Assembly: GCA_027531145.1 (NCBI GenBank)
Contig: JAPZRF010000015.1
Location: forward strand, 1 to 64,000
Source of the DNA: Brevundimonas sp.
GTDB lineage: Bacteria > Pseudomonadota > Alphaproteobacteria > Caulobacterales > Caulobacteraceae
DNA: 64,000 nt
Reading direction: 5' to 3'
Shown here: one piece after another, positions 8,272-16,651 of the stretch
Layout: each line of letters starts with the position of its first letter
Position numbering within the stretch: position 1 is the first letter of the stretch
The notes under the pieces: model-generated
Told to the model about the DNA's origin: nothing
Databases searched by the model: none
The model's input: only the letters and a program-made list of their open reading frames with translations
Program-made: the position numbers and the translations under genes

Positions 8272-9666
8272 ATGCGGCTACTGGTGGTCGGCAGACTGAG
8301 CGGACAGCTCGCCAGCGCGGTAAAGATGGCCATGGCCCACGGGGCCAAGGTCAGCCACGTCGAACGCGGCGACCAGGCCACGGAGCAGCTGCGGCGAGGG
8401 CAGGGTGCCGACCTGCTGATGGTCGACTACCGGATCGACATCGCCGCCTTGATCGCCGCCAACGAGGCCGAGCGCATCCATGTGCCGGTGGTGGCCTGCG
8501 GTGTCGACGCTGACGCCCGCGACGCGGCCAACGCCATCCGGGCCGGGGCCAAGGAGTTCATTCCGCTGCCGCCCGAGGCCGATCTGATCGCAGCGGTGCT
8601 GGCGGCCGTGGCCGACGACGAGCGGCCGCTGGTGTCGGCCGACCCGTCGATGCAGGCGGTGATCAAGCTGGCCGACCAGGTGGCGCGCTCGGAAGCCTCG
8701 ATCCTGATCACGGGCGAGAGCGGCGTCGGCAAGGAGGTGATGGCGCGCTACCTGCACACCCACTCGCGTCGCGCCGACCGGCCGTTCATCAGCGTCAACT
8801 GCGCCGCCATTCCGGACAACCTGCTGGAATCAGAGCTGTTCGGGCACGAGAAGGGTGCCTTCACCGGGGCCGTGGCCCGTCGCATCGGCAAGTTCGAGGA
8901 GGCCGACGGCGGCACTCTGCTGCTCGACGAGATCAGTGAGATGGACGCGCGTCTTCAGGCCAAGCTGTTGCGCGCACTGCAGGAGCGGGTGATCGACCGC
9001 GTCGGCGGCACCAGGCCGGTGAAGGTCGACATCCGGGTCATCGCCACCTCCAACCGGGATCTGGCCCGGGCGGTGTCAGAGGGGACCTTCCGCGAGGACC
9101 TGCTGTACCGCCTGAATGTGGTTAACCTGCGCCTTCCCAGTCTGCGCGAGCGGCCGGGCGACATCGCAGTGCTGGCCGATCACTTCATCAGGAAGTACGC
9201 CGAGGCCAATGGCGTGCCGGTGCGGCCGCTGTCGTCGCCCGCCCGAGAGGCCCTTGCCCGTCACCGCTGGCCGGGCAATGTGCGCGAGCTTGAGAACGCC
9301 ATGCACCGGGCTGTGCTTCTGGCGACCGGGGTCGAGATCGACGTGGAAGCCATCCGCCTGCCGGATGGCCAGCCGCTCTGGGGCCTGACCGGCGCGACCT
9401 CGGCTGTGGTCGGCGTCGTCGGTCACGCGGCGCAGGCAGCCGAGACGGTGACGCGCGCCTTCGTCGGCCAGACCGTGGCTGAGATGGAAAAGGCCCTGAT
9501 CCTCGACACCCTGAAGCACTGCCTCGGAAACCGCACCCATGCGGCCAACATCCTCGGCATCTCGATCCGCACGCTGCGCAACAAGCTGAACGAGTACGCC
9601 CAGGAGGGCCTCGACATCCCGGCCCCCCAGAGCGGGATCGCCGGCGGTCTGGCGGCGGCGGGCTGA
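8272..9666 (+). CDS. flbD: Sigma-54-dependent flagellar regulator FlbD
   Basis: 464 residues. The N-terminal receiver-like domain (1-110) is degenerate: the acidic pair after the first strand is missing (VVGRLSG), and the conserved Thr and Lys are replaced, although an Asp remains at 52. This fits FlbD, whose activity is controlled through FliX rather than classical phosphorylation. The AAA+ domain has Walker A GESGVGKE (148-155), the sigma-54-contacting GAFTGA (195-200) and Walker B TLLLDEI. The C-terminal Fis-type helix-turn-helix ([16 protein letters not shown]) binds palindromic enhancers. Expected to activate class III operons such as flgF and the flagellin here, and to repress fliF. fliX is not in this window. 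Confidence 0.95.
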   Translation: MRLLVVGRLSGQLASAVKMAMAHGAKVSHVERGDQATEQLRRGQGADLLMVDYRIDIAALIAANEAERIHVPVVACGVDADARDAANAIRAGAKEFIPLPPEADLIAAVLAAVADDERPLVSADPSMQAVIKLADQVARSEASILITGESGVGKEVMARYLHTHSRRADRPFISVNCAAIPDNLLESELFGHEKGAFTGAVARRIGKFEEADGGTLLLDEISEMDARLQAKLLRALQERVIDRVGGTRPVKVDIRVIATSNRDLARAVSEGTFREDLLYRLNVVNLRLPSLRERPGDIAVLADHFIRKYAEANGVPVRPLSSPAREALARHRWPGNVRELENAMHRAVLLATGVEIDVEAIRLPDGQPLWGLTGATSAVVGVVGHAAQAAETVTRAFVGQTVAEMEKALILDTLKHCLGNRTHAANILGISIRTLRNKLNEYAQEGLDIPAPQSGIAGGLAAAG

Positions 9667-9677
9667 GGCGCAGCCGG

Positions 9678-10559
9678 ATGGACCGCAGGAGCCTCCTGAC
9701 CCGCCTGTCGGCGCTCGGCCTCGCCGCCTGTGCGCGGCCGGAGGCGGCACCAGCGTCAGCCTTGCCCGAGGCGTTCAACCTCTCGGCGCTGGAGGCGCGC
9801 GAGGGTGGTCGGCTCGGTTTCGTGGCCCACGACCTCGGCTCGGGCCGCAAGCTCGTCTGGCGCGGAGAGGAGCGGTTCGTCTACTGCTCGACCTTCAAGA
9901 TGTTCCTCGCCGCAGCTACCCTGCTGCGCGTCCAGACGGGCGCGGAGCACCTGGAGCGGATGATCCCGGTCGCCGCCGCGGACATGATCACCCATGCCCC
10001 GGTCACCGGTCCGGCCGTGGGCGGGGCGCTCAGCGTCGAGGCGCTGATGCAGGCGGCGGTTGAGGTCAGCGACAATCCCGCCGCCAATCTGCTGCTCACG
10101 GCGATGGGCGGGCTGGAGCCGATGCGCGCCTTCTATCGCAGACTCGGCGACACTGACACACGGGTGGACCGGTTCGAGCCCGAGATGAACCTGCTGGATG
10201 GCGACAAGGACACGATCCGGCCGCTCAACGGTGCCACCAACCTGCATCGTCTGCTGATCGACCCGGCCACGCCCCTGTCGGAACCTCACAAGGCCCTGTT
10301 GTTGCGCTGGATGATCAATACGCCGACCGGCCCGGCTCGCATCCGTGCCGGTGCGCCGGCGGGCTGGACGGTGGCGCACAAGACCGGCACCGGCGGCTAC
10401 GGCCCTACCAACGACATCGGCGTACTCTACGCGCCGACGGGAGCCCCGGTGATCGTCGCCGCCTACCACCACGGCGCCCGTGAGGTGCCGGCGGACCGCA
10501 ACGAGGCGGTCATTGCCGAGGCAACCCGGCTGGCCCTGAGCGAACTCGGCCGGACATGA
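9678..10559 (+). CDS. Class A beta-lactamase, predicted lipoprotein
   Basis: 293 residues with every class A serine beta-lactamase motif: STFK at 71-74 (nucleophile Ser71, Lys74), SDN at 131-133, the omega-loop RFEPEMN with Glu167 and Asn171 (Ambler 166/170), and KTG at 235-237. A Cys precedes the active-site Ser, but no Cys follows KTG, so the disulfide of many carbapenemases is absent. The leader ends in L-A-A-C (Cys18), a good lipobox, so the enzyme is probably anchored to a membrane facing the periplasm. It sits 11 nt after flbD and overlaps the flhA start by 4 nt (ATGA), inside the flagellar operon. Spectrum cannot be predicted. Confidence 0.93.
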   Translation: MDRRSLLTRLSALGLAACARPEAAPASALPEAFNLSALEAREGGRLGFVAHDLGSGRKLVWRGEERFVYCSTFKMFLAAATLLRVQTGAEHLERMIPVAAADMITHAPVTGPAVGGALSVEALMQAAVEVSDNPAANLLLTAMGGLEPMRAFYRRLGDTDTRVDRFEPEMNLLDGDKDTIRPLNGATNLHRLLIDPATPLSEPHKALLLRWMINTPTGPARIRAGAPAGWTVAHKTGTGGYGPTNDIGVLYAPTGAPVIVAAYHHGAREVPADRNEAVIAEATRLALSELGRT

Positions 10560-12652
10560 CGGACATGCCCCTCATGCGGGATGGCGTGGCGGCCCCGACC
10601 GGCAAGGACATGCTGGGCTGGGTGGCGCGCGGCGAGGTCGGCATGGCCGTCGGCGTGATCGGCGTCATCCTGCTGCTGATCCTGCCGATCCCGCCGTTCC
10701 TGATGGACATGCTGCTGGCGATCTCCCTGATCTCCAGCGTGCTGATCCTGATGACCGCGCTGATGATGAAGAAGCCGCTGGACTTCGCCATCTTCCCGAC
10801 GGTCCTGCTGGTCTCGACCCTCTACCGGCTCGGCCTGAACCTGGCCTCGACCCGCCTCGTGTTGACCAACGGTCACGAGGGCGAGGACGCCGCCGGGGCG
10901 ATCATCGAAGCGTTCGGCTCCCTGATGATGGGCGGAAGCTTCATCATCGGCGTGATCGTCTTCGCCATCCTGCTGGTGGTGAACTTCGTCGTCATCACCA
11001 AGGGCTCGACCCGGATCGCCGAGGTCAGCGCCCGCTTCACCCTGGACTCGATGCCGGGCAAGCAGATGGCGATCGACGCCGACCTGTCGTCGGGCCTGAT
11101 CGACGAGGCAGAGGCCAAGCGCCGACGCAAGGAGCTGGAGCAGGAGTCGACCTTCTTCGGGGCCATGGACGGCGCCTCGAAGTTCGTGCGCGGCGACGCG
11201 GTCGCCGGCCTGATCATCGTCTTCATCAATGTCATCGGCGGTATCCTGATCGGCATGTTGCAGCATGGCCTGGAGGCGGGGGCGGCGGCCACCACCTACA
11301 TCCAGCTGACCATCGGCGACGGCCTTGTGACCCAGGTGCCGGCCATCATCATCTCCATCGCCGCCGGCTTCCTGGTGTCGAAGGCTGGGGTCGAGGGTTC
11401 GGCCGACAAGGCGATGGTGCAGCAGTTGGCGACCAACCCGGTCAGCCTTGGTGTCGTCTCCGCGGCGTCGGGCCTGATCGGCCTGATTCCCGGCATGCCG
11501 ATCCTGCCCTTCGCCGCCCTCGCGCTAGGCTCCGGCTTCATGGCCTGGCGGCTGGGTCGCGCGCGGCTGAAGCCCAAGGTCGAGCCCGTGGCCGAGACCC
11601 GCCCGGCCGAGGACGTCGAAGAGCCGATCAGCACAGCCCTGGCCATTGACGAGGTCAAGATCGAGCTGGGCTATTCGTTGCTCGGCCTGATCAACGAGCT
11701 GGAGGGACGCCGCCTGACCGACCAGGTGCGCGCCCTGCGCCGGGCCCTGGCCCAGGAGTACGGCTTCGTCATGCCGCCGGTGCGCATCCTCGACAACATG
11801 CGCCTGCCGACCCAGGGCTACGCAATCCGCATAAAGGAGATGGAGGCCGGGACCGGCGAGGTACGCCTCGGGGCGCTGATGGCCATGGACCCCTCGGGCC
11901 GGCAGGTCGAACTGCCCGGTGAGCACACCCGCGAGCCGGCCTTCGGTCTGCCCGCCACCTGGATCGACGAGAGCCTGCGCGAGGAGGCCACCTTCCGCGG
12001 CTACACCCTGGTGGATCCTTCGACGGTGGTGACCACCCACCTGACCGAGATCCTCAAGGACAACATGGCCGACCTCCTGTCCTACGCCGAGGTGCAGAAG
12101 CTGCTGCGCGAGGTCGGGCCGGAGGAGAAGAAGCTGGTCGAGGAGCTGATCCCCTCGGTGGTCAGCACCACCACCCTCCAGCGAGTCCTGCAGGCCCTGC
12201 TGCGCGAGCGGGTGTCGGTCCGCGACCTGCCGACCATCCTCGAGGGGCTGGCCGAGGCGGCGGCCCATACGCCGTCAGTGACCCAGCTGGTCGAGCATGT
12301 GCGCGGCCGGCTGGCGCGTCAGCTGTGCTGGCAGCACCGCGGCGACGATGGGGCCCTGCCGATCGTCACCCTGTCGCCCGACTGGGAGCAGGCCTTCACC
12401 GAGAGCCTGATCGGTCAGGGCGAGGATCGCCAGCTGGCCATGGCACCTTCCCGGCTTCAGGATTTCATCCGCGCCGTCCGGGATGTGTTCGAGCGCGCCG
12501 CCATGGCGGGGGAGACGCCGGTGCTGCTGACCGCCGGGCACAGTCGCCCGTTCGTGCGCTCCATCATCGAGCGCTTCCGCGGCCAGACCGTGGTGATGAG
12601 CCAGAACGAGGTGCACCCCAAGGCCCGCCTGCGCACGGTCGGCCAGGTCTGA
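10556..12652 (+). CDS. flhA: Flagellar biosynthesis/export protein FlhA
   Basis: 698 residues, the usual FlhA length. The N-terminal half (about 25-330) has eight predicted membrane helices and the signature loop DFAIFPTVLLVSTLYRLGLNLASTRLVL; the FHIPEP-type cytoplasmic loop is represented by RFTLDSMPGKQMAIDADLSSGLIDEAEAKRRRKELEQE (split here only for description). The C-terminal half (about 360-698) is the four-subdomain cytoplasmic region forming the nonameric export ring that receives chaperone-substrate complexes. The start overlaps the beta-lactamase stop. Its stop and that of the minus-strand oxidoreductase share the palindrome TGATCA. Confidence 0.96.
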   Translation: MTDMPLMRDGVAAPTGKDMLGWVARGEVGMAVGVIGVILLLILPIPPFLMDMLLAISLISSVLILMTALMMKKPLDFAIFPTVLLVSTLYRLGLNLASTRLVLTNGHEGEDAAGAIIEAFGSLMMGGSFIIGVIVFAILLVVNFVVITKGSTRIAEVSARFTLDSMPGKQMAIDADLSSGLIDEAEAKRRRKELEQESTFFGAMDGASKFVRGDAVAGLIIVFINVIGGILIGMLQHGLEAGAAATTYIQLTIGDGLVTQVPAIIISIAAGFLVSKAGVEGSADKAMVQQLATNPVSLGVVSAASGLIGLIPGMPILPFAALALGSGFMAWRLGRARLKPKVEPVAETRPAEDVEEPISTALAIDEVKIELGYSLLGLINELEGRRLTDQVRALRRALAQEYGFVMPPVRILDNMRLPTQGYAIRIKEMEAGTGEVRLGALMAMDPSGRQVELPGEHTREPAFGLPATWIDESLREEATFRGYTLVDPSTVVTTHLTEILKDNMADLLSYAEVQKLLREVGPEEKKLVEELIPSVVSTTTLQRVLQALLRERVSVRDLPTILEGLAEAAAHTPSVTQLVEHVRGRLARQLCWQHRGDDGALPIVTLSPDWEQAFTESLIGQGEDRQLAMAPSRLQDFIRAVRDVFERAAMAGETPVLLTAGHSRPFVRSIIERFRGQTVVMSQNEVHPKARLRTVGQV

Positions 12653-13234
12653 TCAGGCCCGCTGTCGGCCCAGCTCCCGGATCGCGGCGATCCGCCGGGC
12701 TGTCCGCTCGGGTCCGGCCCCTTCGACCAGCCCGATCAGGGTCGTGCGCACTGGGGCTACGCCGCAGAAATTCAGCACATTGCGCGCCAGGCTCTTCACC
12801 GAATGGGCCCCGTACCACAGCCGGTAGAAGGCCGAGGGCATGCCCATGGTGACGATCACCCGTGCGGATCTTCCATTCAGGCCGCCGCCGGAGGTGCGCG
12901 GCGCGGGGACAGCGAAGCCCGGCCTCAGGATCTGTTCCAGATAGGCCTTGAGCGCGGCCGGCATGTCGCCGAGCCAGAGCGGAAAGACCAGCACCAGATG
13001 GCGGGCCCAGCGCAGATCGTCCTGCAGGCCCGCGACAAGGGCCGAGGGCGGTGCCTCCCAGGCCGCGCGCGTCTCCAGCGGCGGCAGCTTGAGGTCAGCG
13101 ATGCGGTGAACCCTGACCTCCGCGCCGCGCTCTCGGGCCCCCCCGCCATAGGCATCGACGAGGGCGTGGCAAATGCGGTCCGGCGACGGATCCGGATGAC
13201 CGTCAATGATCAGGATGGAGTCGGGGCGGGGCAT
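12653..13234 (-). CDS. Flavodoxin-fold NAD(P)H dehydrogenase (quinone)-like protein
   Basis: 193 residues from the ATG at 13234, which is preceded by AAGGAGATCTCC; an upstream in-frame ATG at 13264 is less likely. The sequence has the flavodoxin_2/KefF-MdaB type layout: ILIIDGHPDPSPDRICHALVDAY (FMN phosphate loop), then LVLVFPLWLGDMPAALKAYLEQIL (isoalloxazine-binding W-L-G-D-M-P-A), and GRSARVIVTMGMP. Such enzymes carry out two-electron reduction of quinones or nitro compounds using NAD(P)H in the cytoplasm. It converges on flhA with stop codons overlapping in TGATCA. No operon partner is evident. Confidence 0.82.
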   Translation of the reverse strand: MPRPDSILIIDGHPDPSPDRICHALVDAYGGGARERGAEVRVHRIADLKLPPLETRAAWEAPPSALVAGLQDDLRWARHLVLVFPLWLGDMPAALKAYLEQILRPGFAVPAPRTSGGGLNGRSARVIVTMGMPSAFYRLWYGAHSVKSLARNVLNFCGVAPVRTTLIGLVEGAGPERTARRIAAIRELGRQRA

Positions 13235-13307
13235 GGAGATCTCCTTCGCGAAGGCCTCCACCATGGCGGTACCGGGTGCGGCGCGCCTTGACCCAGGTCA
13301 GTTCGGC

Positions 13308-14000
13308 CTACTCTGCGCGGACCCAGCCGCCGCCGGTGGTGGCGGCGTTCGCCGCCGGATTGGCCGGGCGGGCGATGAGGCCGGACTGGGTCAGCCAGAT
13401 CTCGTAGGTGGCCCCATCGGCCATCGGCATGTAGGCGGCGGAGCCATAGAGTGTGTCGACCGCCTCGACATGGCGGCTCATGCGGCGCGCCAGCAGCCAG
13501 GCGTCGAGGTCCCACGGCTGGCGCTCGCCGGCGGTCGGCAGGGTCAGGTCGTGGGCCGTGCGCTCGTCGGTCAGCTCCTGGTCGACGCTGCGATAGCGGC
13601 CCGACAGCCGCTCCAGCCGGTACTGGGCGTTCAGCCCCAGCACATTGGCCCAGGGTCGCCAGCGCAGCACCTGTGCCTCGATCCGCCACTCGTCGCCGGC
13701 CAGCGGCAGCTCGCGGGCAGTTCCGTCCGGCAGGGTCAGGGTAGCGTCGAACCGCTGCGGTCCGGTCTGGGCGAGGCTGATTTCGGCGACCGGCTGCTCA
13801 TAGGTAAGTCGCTGGAAGGTCTGCAGGTTCATGCCGAACAGTGCGATGGCGGCACCACCGGCGAGAATGCCGCTGCCGCCGATCGCGCCGAGCAGGCCGC
13901 CGAAGATCCGCCCGCGGAACAGGGACGACAGGCCGGTACCGAGGAACACCACGCCGATGAATCCGAGCAGCCCGGGGAGAATCCACCACCACCAGACCAT
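13308..14000 (-). CDS. Conserved membrane protein of unknown function
   Basis: 230 residues. Two hydrophobic segments near the N-terminus (about 3-22, W-rich, and 32-55, Gly-rich) flank a short basic loop, followed by a roughly 170-residue soluble domain rich in beta-prone sequence with WRIEAQVLRWRPWANVLG and SGRYRSVDQELTDERTAHDL. This domain resembles a proteobacterial family sometimes labelled 'cation/multidrug efflux pump' without experimental support. I do not assign a function. The gene is monocistronic by spacing, and its start faces away from the CsbD-like remnant. Confidence 0.7.
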   Translation of the reverse strand: MVWWWWILPGLLGFIGVVFLGTGLSSLFRGRIFGGLLGAIGGSGILAGGAAIALFGMNLQTFQRLTYEQPVAEISLAQTGPQRFDATLTLPDGTARELPLAGDEWRIEAQVLRWRPWANVLGLNAQYRLERLSGRYRSVDQELTDERTAHDLTLPTAGERQPWDLDAWLLARRMSRHVEAVDTLYGSAAYMPMADGATYEIWLTQSGLIARPANPAANAATTGGGWVRAE

Positions 14001-14270
14001 GCCGTTGCCTCCCTCTGAACCGATATCCCGGGCCGGGATGCAGCCGCGGCGAGGTTTGCGCGCTCCGGCCGTGTCCGAGGGGGGACTAGACGGCGAGTAT
14101 GACAGACAATCAAGCCCGGTGTTTCGGGGCGCTGCTGCGGGTCCTGCGGACGCCTTCGCCGGGCCGGTCGATGGCGGTGCTGTTGATGGCCGCCTTCGTC
14201 CTGCTGCCGGGAGCCCGTGCCCTGACCTTCGTCATGGTGCGCCAGACCGGTGCCCTGCAGGCGGCGATGA

Positions 14271-14366
14271 AAACTGAAGGCCGAGGGCCGCATGGACCGG
14301 GTCAAGGGCAAGGTCCAGAATGCCGTTGGCGTGGCCAGGGACGACCTCGAAGACAAGCGCAGCTGA
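14271..14366 (+). pseudogene. CsbD-like stress protein remnant (C-terminal half)
   Basis: The frame reads K-L-K-A-E-G-R-M-D-R-V-K-G-K-V-Q-N-A-V-G and then ARDDLEDKRS, stop at 14364-14366. This is the second half of a CsbD-like protein (E-G-x-D-x-V-K-G-K-x-Q-x-A-V-G). The frame is closed by TGA at 14268. In another frame the bases just before it read G-G-D-E, the natural continuation of the CsbD motif, so a one-base loss in the GAAAAC run near 14270 would explain the break. No N-terminal half is recognisable upstream. An ATG at 14292 could make a 24-residue peptide. A weak ORF starting at 14099 with one hydrophobic stretch overlaps it and is not supported. Confidence 0.4.
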
Positions 14367-14374
14367 GGCTGGCC

Positions 14375-14803
14375 TCAGTCGTCGCGGCGGCCGAGCCTCA
14401 GGCTGAGGCCGCCGCGGGACTCCCTTTGACCGACCGGCCGGCACTCGGAGCTGAAGCCCTCCGCTGTCGGTCGGTTGCTGCACTCCTGCTCGACCAGCAC
14501 GGGTGCGTCCGCCCGCGCGGCGCGGCGCTCCGGGCCGCAGATGACACCGCCGCCGGCGTCGGCGGGCCGGCAGTTCTCGACCGTCGCCGGTCGAAGCGCC
14601 GGCGGCAGATCCTCGCCCAGCGCGGCCGCCAGCTGGCACCGCGCCCGATCCTGACATGCCTCAAGGTTTTCCTCCCCCCGGACCAGCGGGCTGCACCGGG
14701 CGCGCTCGTAGCCGAACGGATTGGTCAGGGCCCACGCGGGCAGCGGCGTCACGTCCGGTGCAGCCGTCTGCAGCAGGGCGAAGGTCAGCAGGGGAGCGAG
14801 CAC
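14375..14803 (-). CDS. Cysteine-rich exported protein of unknown function
   Basis: 142 residues from a GTG at 14803, chosen because AAGGAG precedes it by a normal spacing and the product then begins with a hydrophobic leader (LAPLLTFALLQTAA). The mature part contains seven cysteines, several in the pattern ARC / EAC / ARC / ENC / VIC / QEC / SEC, suggesting periplasmic disulfides, and ends in an Arg-rich tail. I do not recognise the family. The start lies inside sequence downstream of the VWA gene stop (29 nt away), so it could be the last gene of the GNAT-mntA-hepT-VWA operon. Confidence 0.6.
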   Translation of the reverse strand: MLAPLLTFALLQTAAPDVTPLPAWALTNPFGYERARCSPLVRGEENLEACQDRARCQLAAALGEDLPPALRPATVENCRPADAGGGVICGPERRAARADAPVLVEQECSNRPTAEGFSSECRPVGQRESRGGLSLRLGRRDD

Positions 14804-14831
14804 GGGCGACTCCTTCAGCGCGGCAGGCCCC

Positions 14832-16022
14832 CTATCTGGCGAGGGCGCGCATGGCGGAATCAAGGCCAGCGAGGGTCAGCGGGAACATGCGCTCCTCCAT
14901 CACCTCACGCACCAGCCCGACCGAGGCTGTGAAGCGCCAGTGGCGCTCGGCTACCGGATTGAGCCAGACCGACTTCTCCCACTGCTTTACGGCCCGGTTC
15001 AGCCAGACGGCCCCGGCCTCCTCGTTCCAGTGCTCGACCGAGCCGCCGGGCATGGTGATCTCGTAGGGGCTCATGGTGGCGTCGCCAACGAACACGGCGC
15101 GCCAGTCGCCGGGGTACTTGTTGAGCAGGTCCCAGGTCGGCGTCTGCTCGCTGTGCCGGCGCCGGTTGTCCTTCCAGACCCCCTCGTACAGGCAATTGTG
15201 GAAGTAGAAGAACTCGAGGTTCCGGAACTCGGTCCGGGCGGCGGAGAACAGCTCCTCGCAGAGCTTGATGTGGGCGTCCATGGAGCCGCCGACGTCGAGG
15301 AACAACAGCACCCTGATCGTATTGCGCCGCTCCGGCCGCATGCGGATATCGAGCCAGCCTTGCCGCGCGGTGCCGTCGATGGTGCCGTCGATGTCCAGTT
15401 CGTCCGGCGTGCCCTGGCGGGCGAAGCGGCGTAGCCGGCGCAGCGCCACCTTGATGTTGCGCGTGCCCAGCTCGACCGAGTCGTCGAGGTTGCGATACTC
15501 ACGCTTCTCCCAGACCTTGACCGCCCGGCCCTGCTTGCCCGGGCCGCCGATGCGGACGCCCTCGGGATTGTAGCCGCCGTGGCCGAACGGGCTGGTTCCG
15601 CCCGAGCCGATCCACTTCGAGCCGCCCTCGTGCCGCTTGCGTTGTTCCTCCAGCCGCTTGCGCAAAGTCTCCATCAACTCGTCGAAGCCGCCCAGCGCCT
15701 CGACCTCGGCCTTCTCCTCGTCGCTGAGGTAACGTTCATTGAGCTGGCGGAGCCAGTCCTCGGGGATGTCCGCCATGACCTCGTCCCCCGCCCCGACCCG
15801 CTCGACGCCGTGGAACACCTGGCCGAACACTTGGTCGAAGCGATCGTAGTGCTTCTCGTCCTTGACCAGCACGGCGCGGGACAGGTGGTAGAAGTCCTCG
15901 ACCGCCATGCTGGTGCCGGGGCCCACGACGCCGCGGTCCATGGCCTCCATCAGGTGGAGCCACTCCTTGGGGGAAACCGGCACCCGGACGTCGCGAAGGG
16001 CGGTGAAGAAGGGCACGAGCAT
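14832..16022 (-). CDS. CoxE-like VWA-domain protein
   Basis: 396 residues. The C-terminal 200 form a von Willebrand A-type domain of the CoxE-like family: LLFLDVGGSMDAHI is the metal-ion site (DxGxS instead of the classic DxSxS), followed by LEFFYFHNCLYEGVW and VFVGDATMSPYEI. The N-terminal part (LRDVRVPVSPKEWLHLMEAMDRGVV) is the helical region usual in these proteins. Family members work with MoxR-type AAA+ ATPases in metalloenzyme or complex maturation; no MoxR partner is in this window. The ATG overlaps the hepT stop (ATGA), so it is translated from the toxin-antitoxin transcript. Confidence 0.85.
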   Translation of the reverse strand: MLVPFFTALRDVRVPVSPKEWLHLMEAMDRGVVGPGTSMAVEDFYHLSRAVLVKDEKHYDRFDQVFGQVFHGVERVGAGDEVMADIPEDWLRQLNERYLSDEEKAEVEALGGFDELMETLRKRLEEQRKRHEGGSKWIGSGGTSPFGHGGYNPEGVRIGGPGKQGRAVKVWEKREYRNLDDSVELGTRNIKVALRRLRRFARQGTPDELDIDGTIDGTARQGWLDIRMRPERRNTIRVLLFLDVGGSMDAHIKLCEELFSAARTEFRNLEFFYFHNCLYEGVWKDNRRRHSEQTPTWDLLNKYPGDWRAVFVGDATMSPYEITMPGGSVEHWNEEAGAVWLNRAVKQWEKSVWLNPVAERHWRFTASVGLVREVMEERMFPLTLAGLDSAMRALAR

Positions 16023-16360
16023 CAGGCGTCTCCAAGGCGGCGCAGGATGTCGCCGAGTTCGGGCAGGTTCACGCTGGCGATGCGCCAGAGCACCTCCGGC
16101 TTCAGCGTCTCATAGCCATGCGCAACGCGATGTCGAAGACTGATGATGTCCGGCCAGGGCACCTGCGGCAACCGGCCCCGGAACGGGTCGCTCAGGAACC
16201 GTGCGCACTCGCCGATCCGCAACAGGTTCATGCAAACCGCGTCGTAGATGATCCCCTGCTGCATGAAGCCGTCCCGGCCTTCGCCGGCGATGTAGGCCGC
16301 CACCCGCTCCGTCGCGTCCAGAATCTCGGCGACGAGGACGGCGTCGGGGCCGTCAGACAC
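16022..16360 (-). CDS. hepT: HepT-like RNase toxin (DUF86)
   Basis: 112 residues of the HEPN/HepT family. The RNase motif R-x4-H-x-Y is present as RHRVAHGY (about residues 76-83); the family also shows the helical GIIYDAVCMNLLRIGECA stretch. HepT degrades RNA when free. The partner gene mntA lies directly upstream and overlaps by 8 nt, the arrangement of MntA/HepT (type VII) systems, in which MntA AMPylates the Tyr of the RX4HXY motif. The C-terminal end overlaps the VWA start. Confidence 0.88.
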   Translation of the reverse strand: MSDGPDAVLVAEILDATERVAAYIAGEGRDGFMQQGIIYDAVCMNLLRIGECARFLSDPFRGRLPQVPWPDIISLRHRVAHGYETLKPEVLWRIASVNLPELGDILRRLGDA

Positions 16361-16637
16361 GGATCAGGTCTTTCTCGACGCGCGACCGGACATGGGGGCG
16401 CATGACATCCCAGGAGCAGAACTCGACGGGCTTCCCCAGCCGCTCGGCGAGCAAGCGCTCGGTGGTCAGGAACTGGATTCCCAGCGGCCTGGACAGATCC
16501 ACCAGCAGGTCCACGTCGCTGTCGGGTCCGGCCTCGTCGCGGGCGTAGCTGCCGAACAGGCGCAGGTTGACGATGCCCTGCTCCTCCAGCCAGGGCTTGA
16601 GCTCGCGCAGCCGGGTGAGCAACTCCTCGCGGGTCAT
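16353..16637 (-). CDS. mntA: MntA-type minimal nucleotidyltransferase antitoxin
   Basis: 94 residues from the ATG at 16637. The nucleotidyltransferase signature GSYARDEAGPDSDVDLLVD (about 29-47) provides the G-S motif and the catalytic pair Asp41 and Asp43. The rest (ERLGKPVEFCSWDVMRPHVR) is the usual MNT tail. MntA proteins transfer AMP from ATP to a Tyr of the cognate HepT, blocking its RNase. It lies 14 nt downstream of the GNAT gene stop, hence probably the same transcript, and overlaps hepT by 8 nt. Confidence 0.85.
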   Translation of the reverse strand: MTREELLTRLRELKPWLEEQGIVNLRLFGSYARDEAGPDSDVDLLVDLSRPLGIQFLTTERLLAERLGKPVEFCSWDVMRPHVRSRVEKDLIRV

Positions 16638-16651
16638 GCCGGCAGGATAGC

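Noticed and set aside
9678..10559. Carbapenemase assignment for the beta-lactamase because of Cys before the active-site Ser
   Set aside because: The partner Cys after KTG is Gly here, and many non-carbapenemase class A enzymes have that Cys too; spectrum cannot be inferred.
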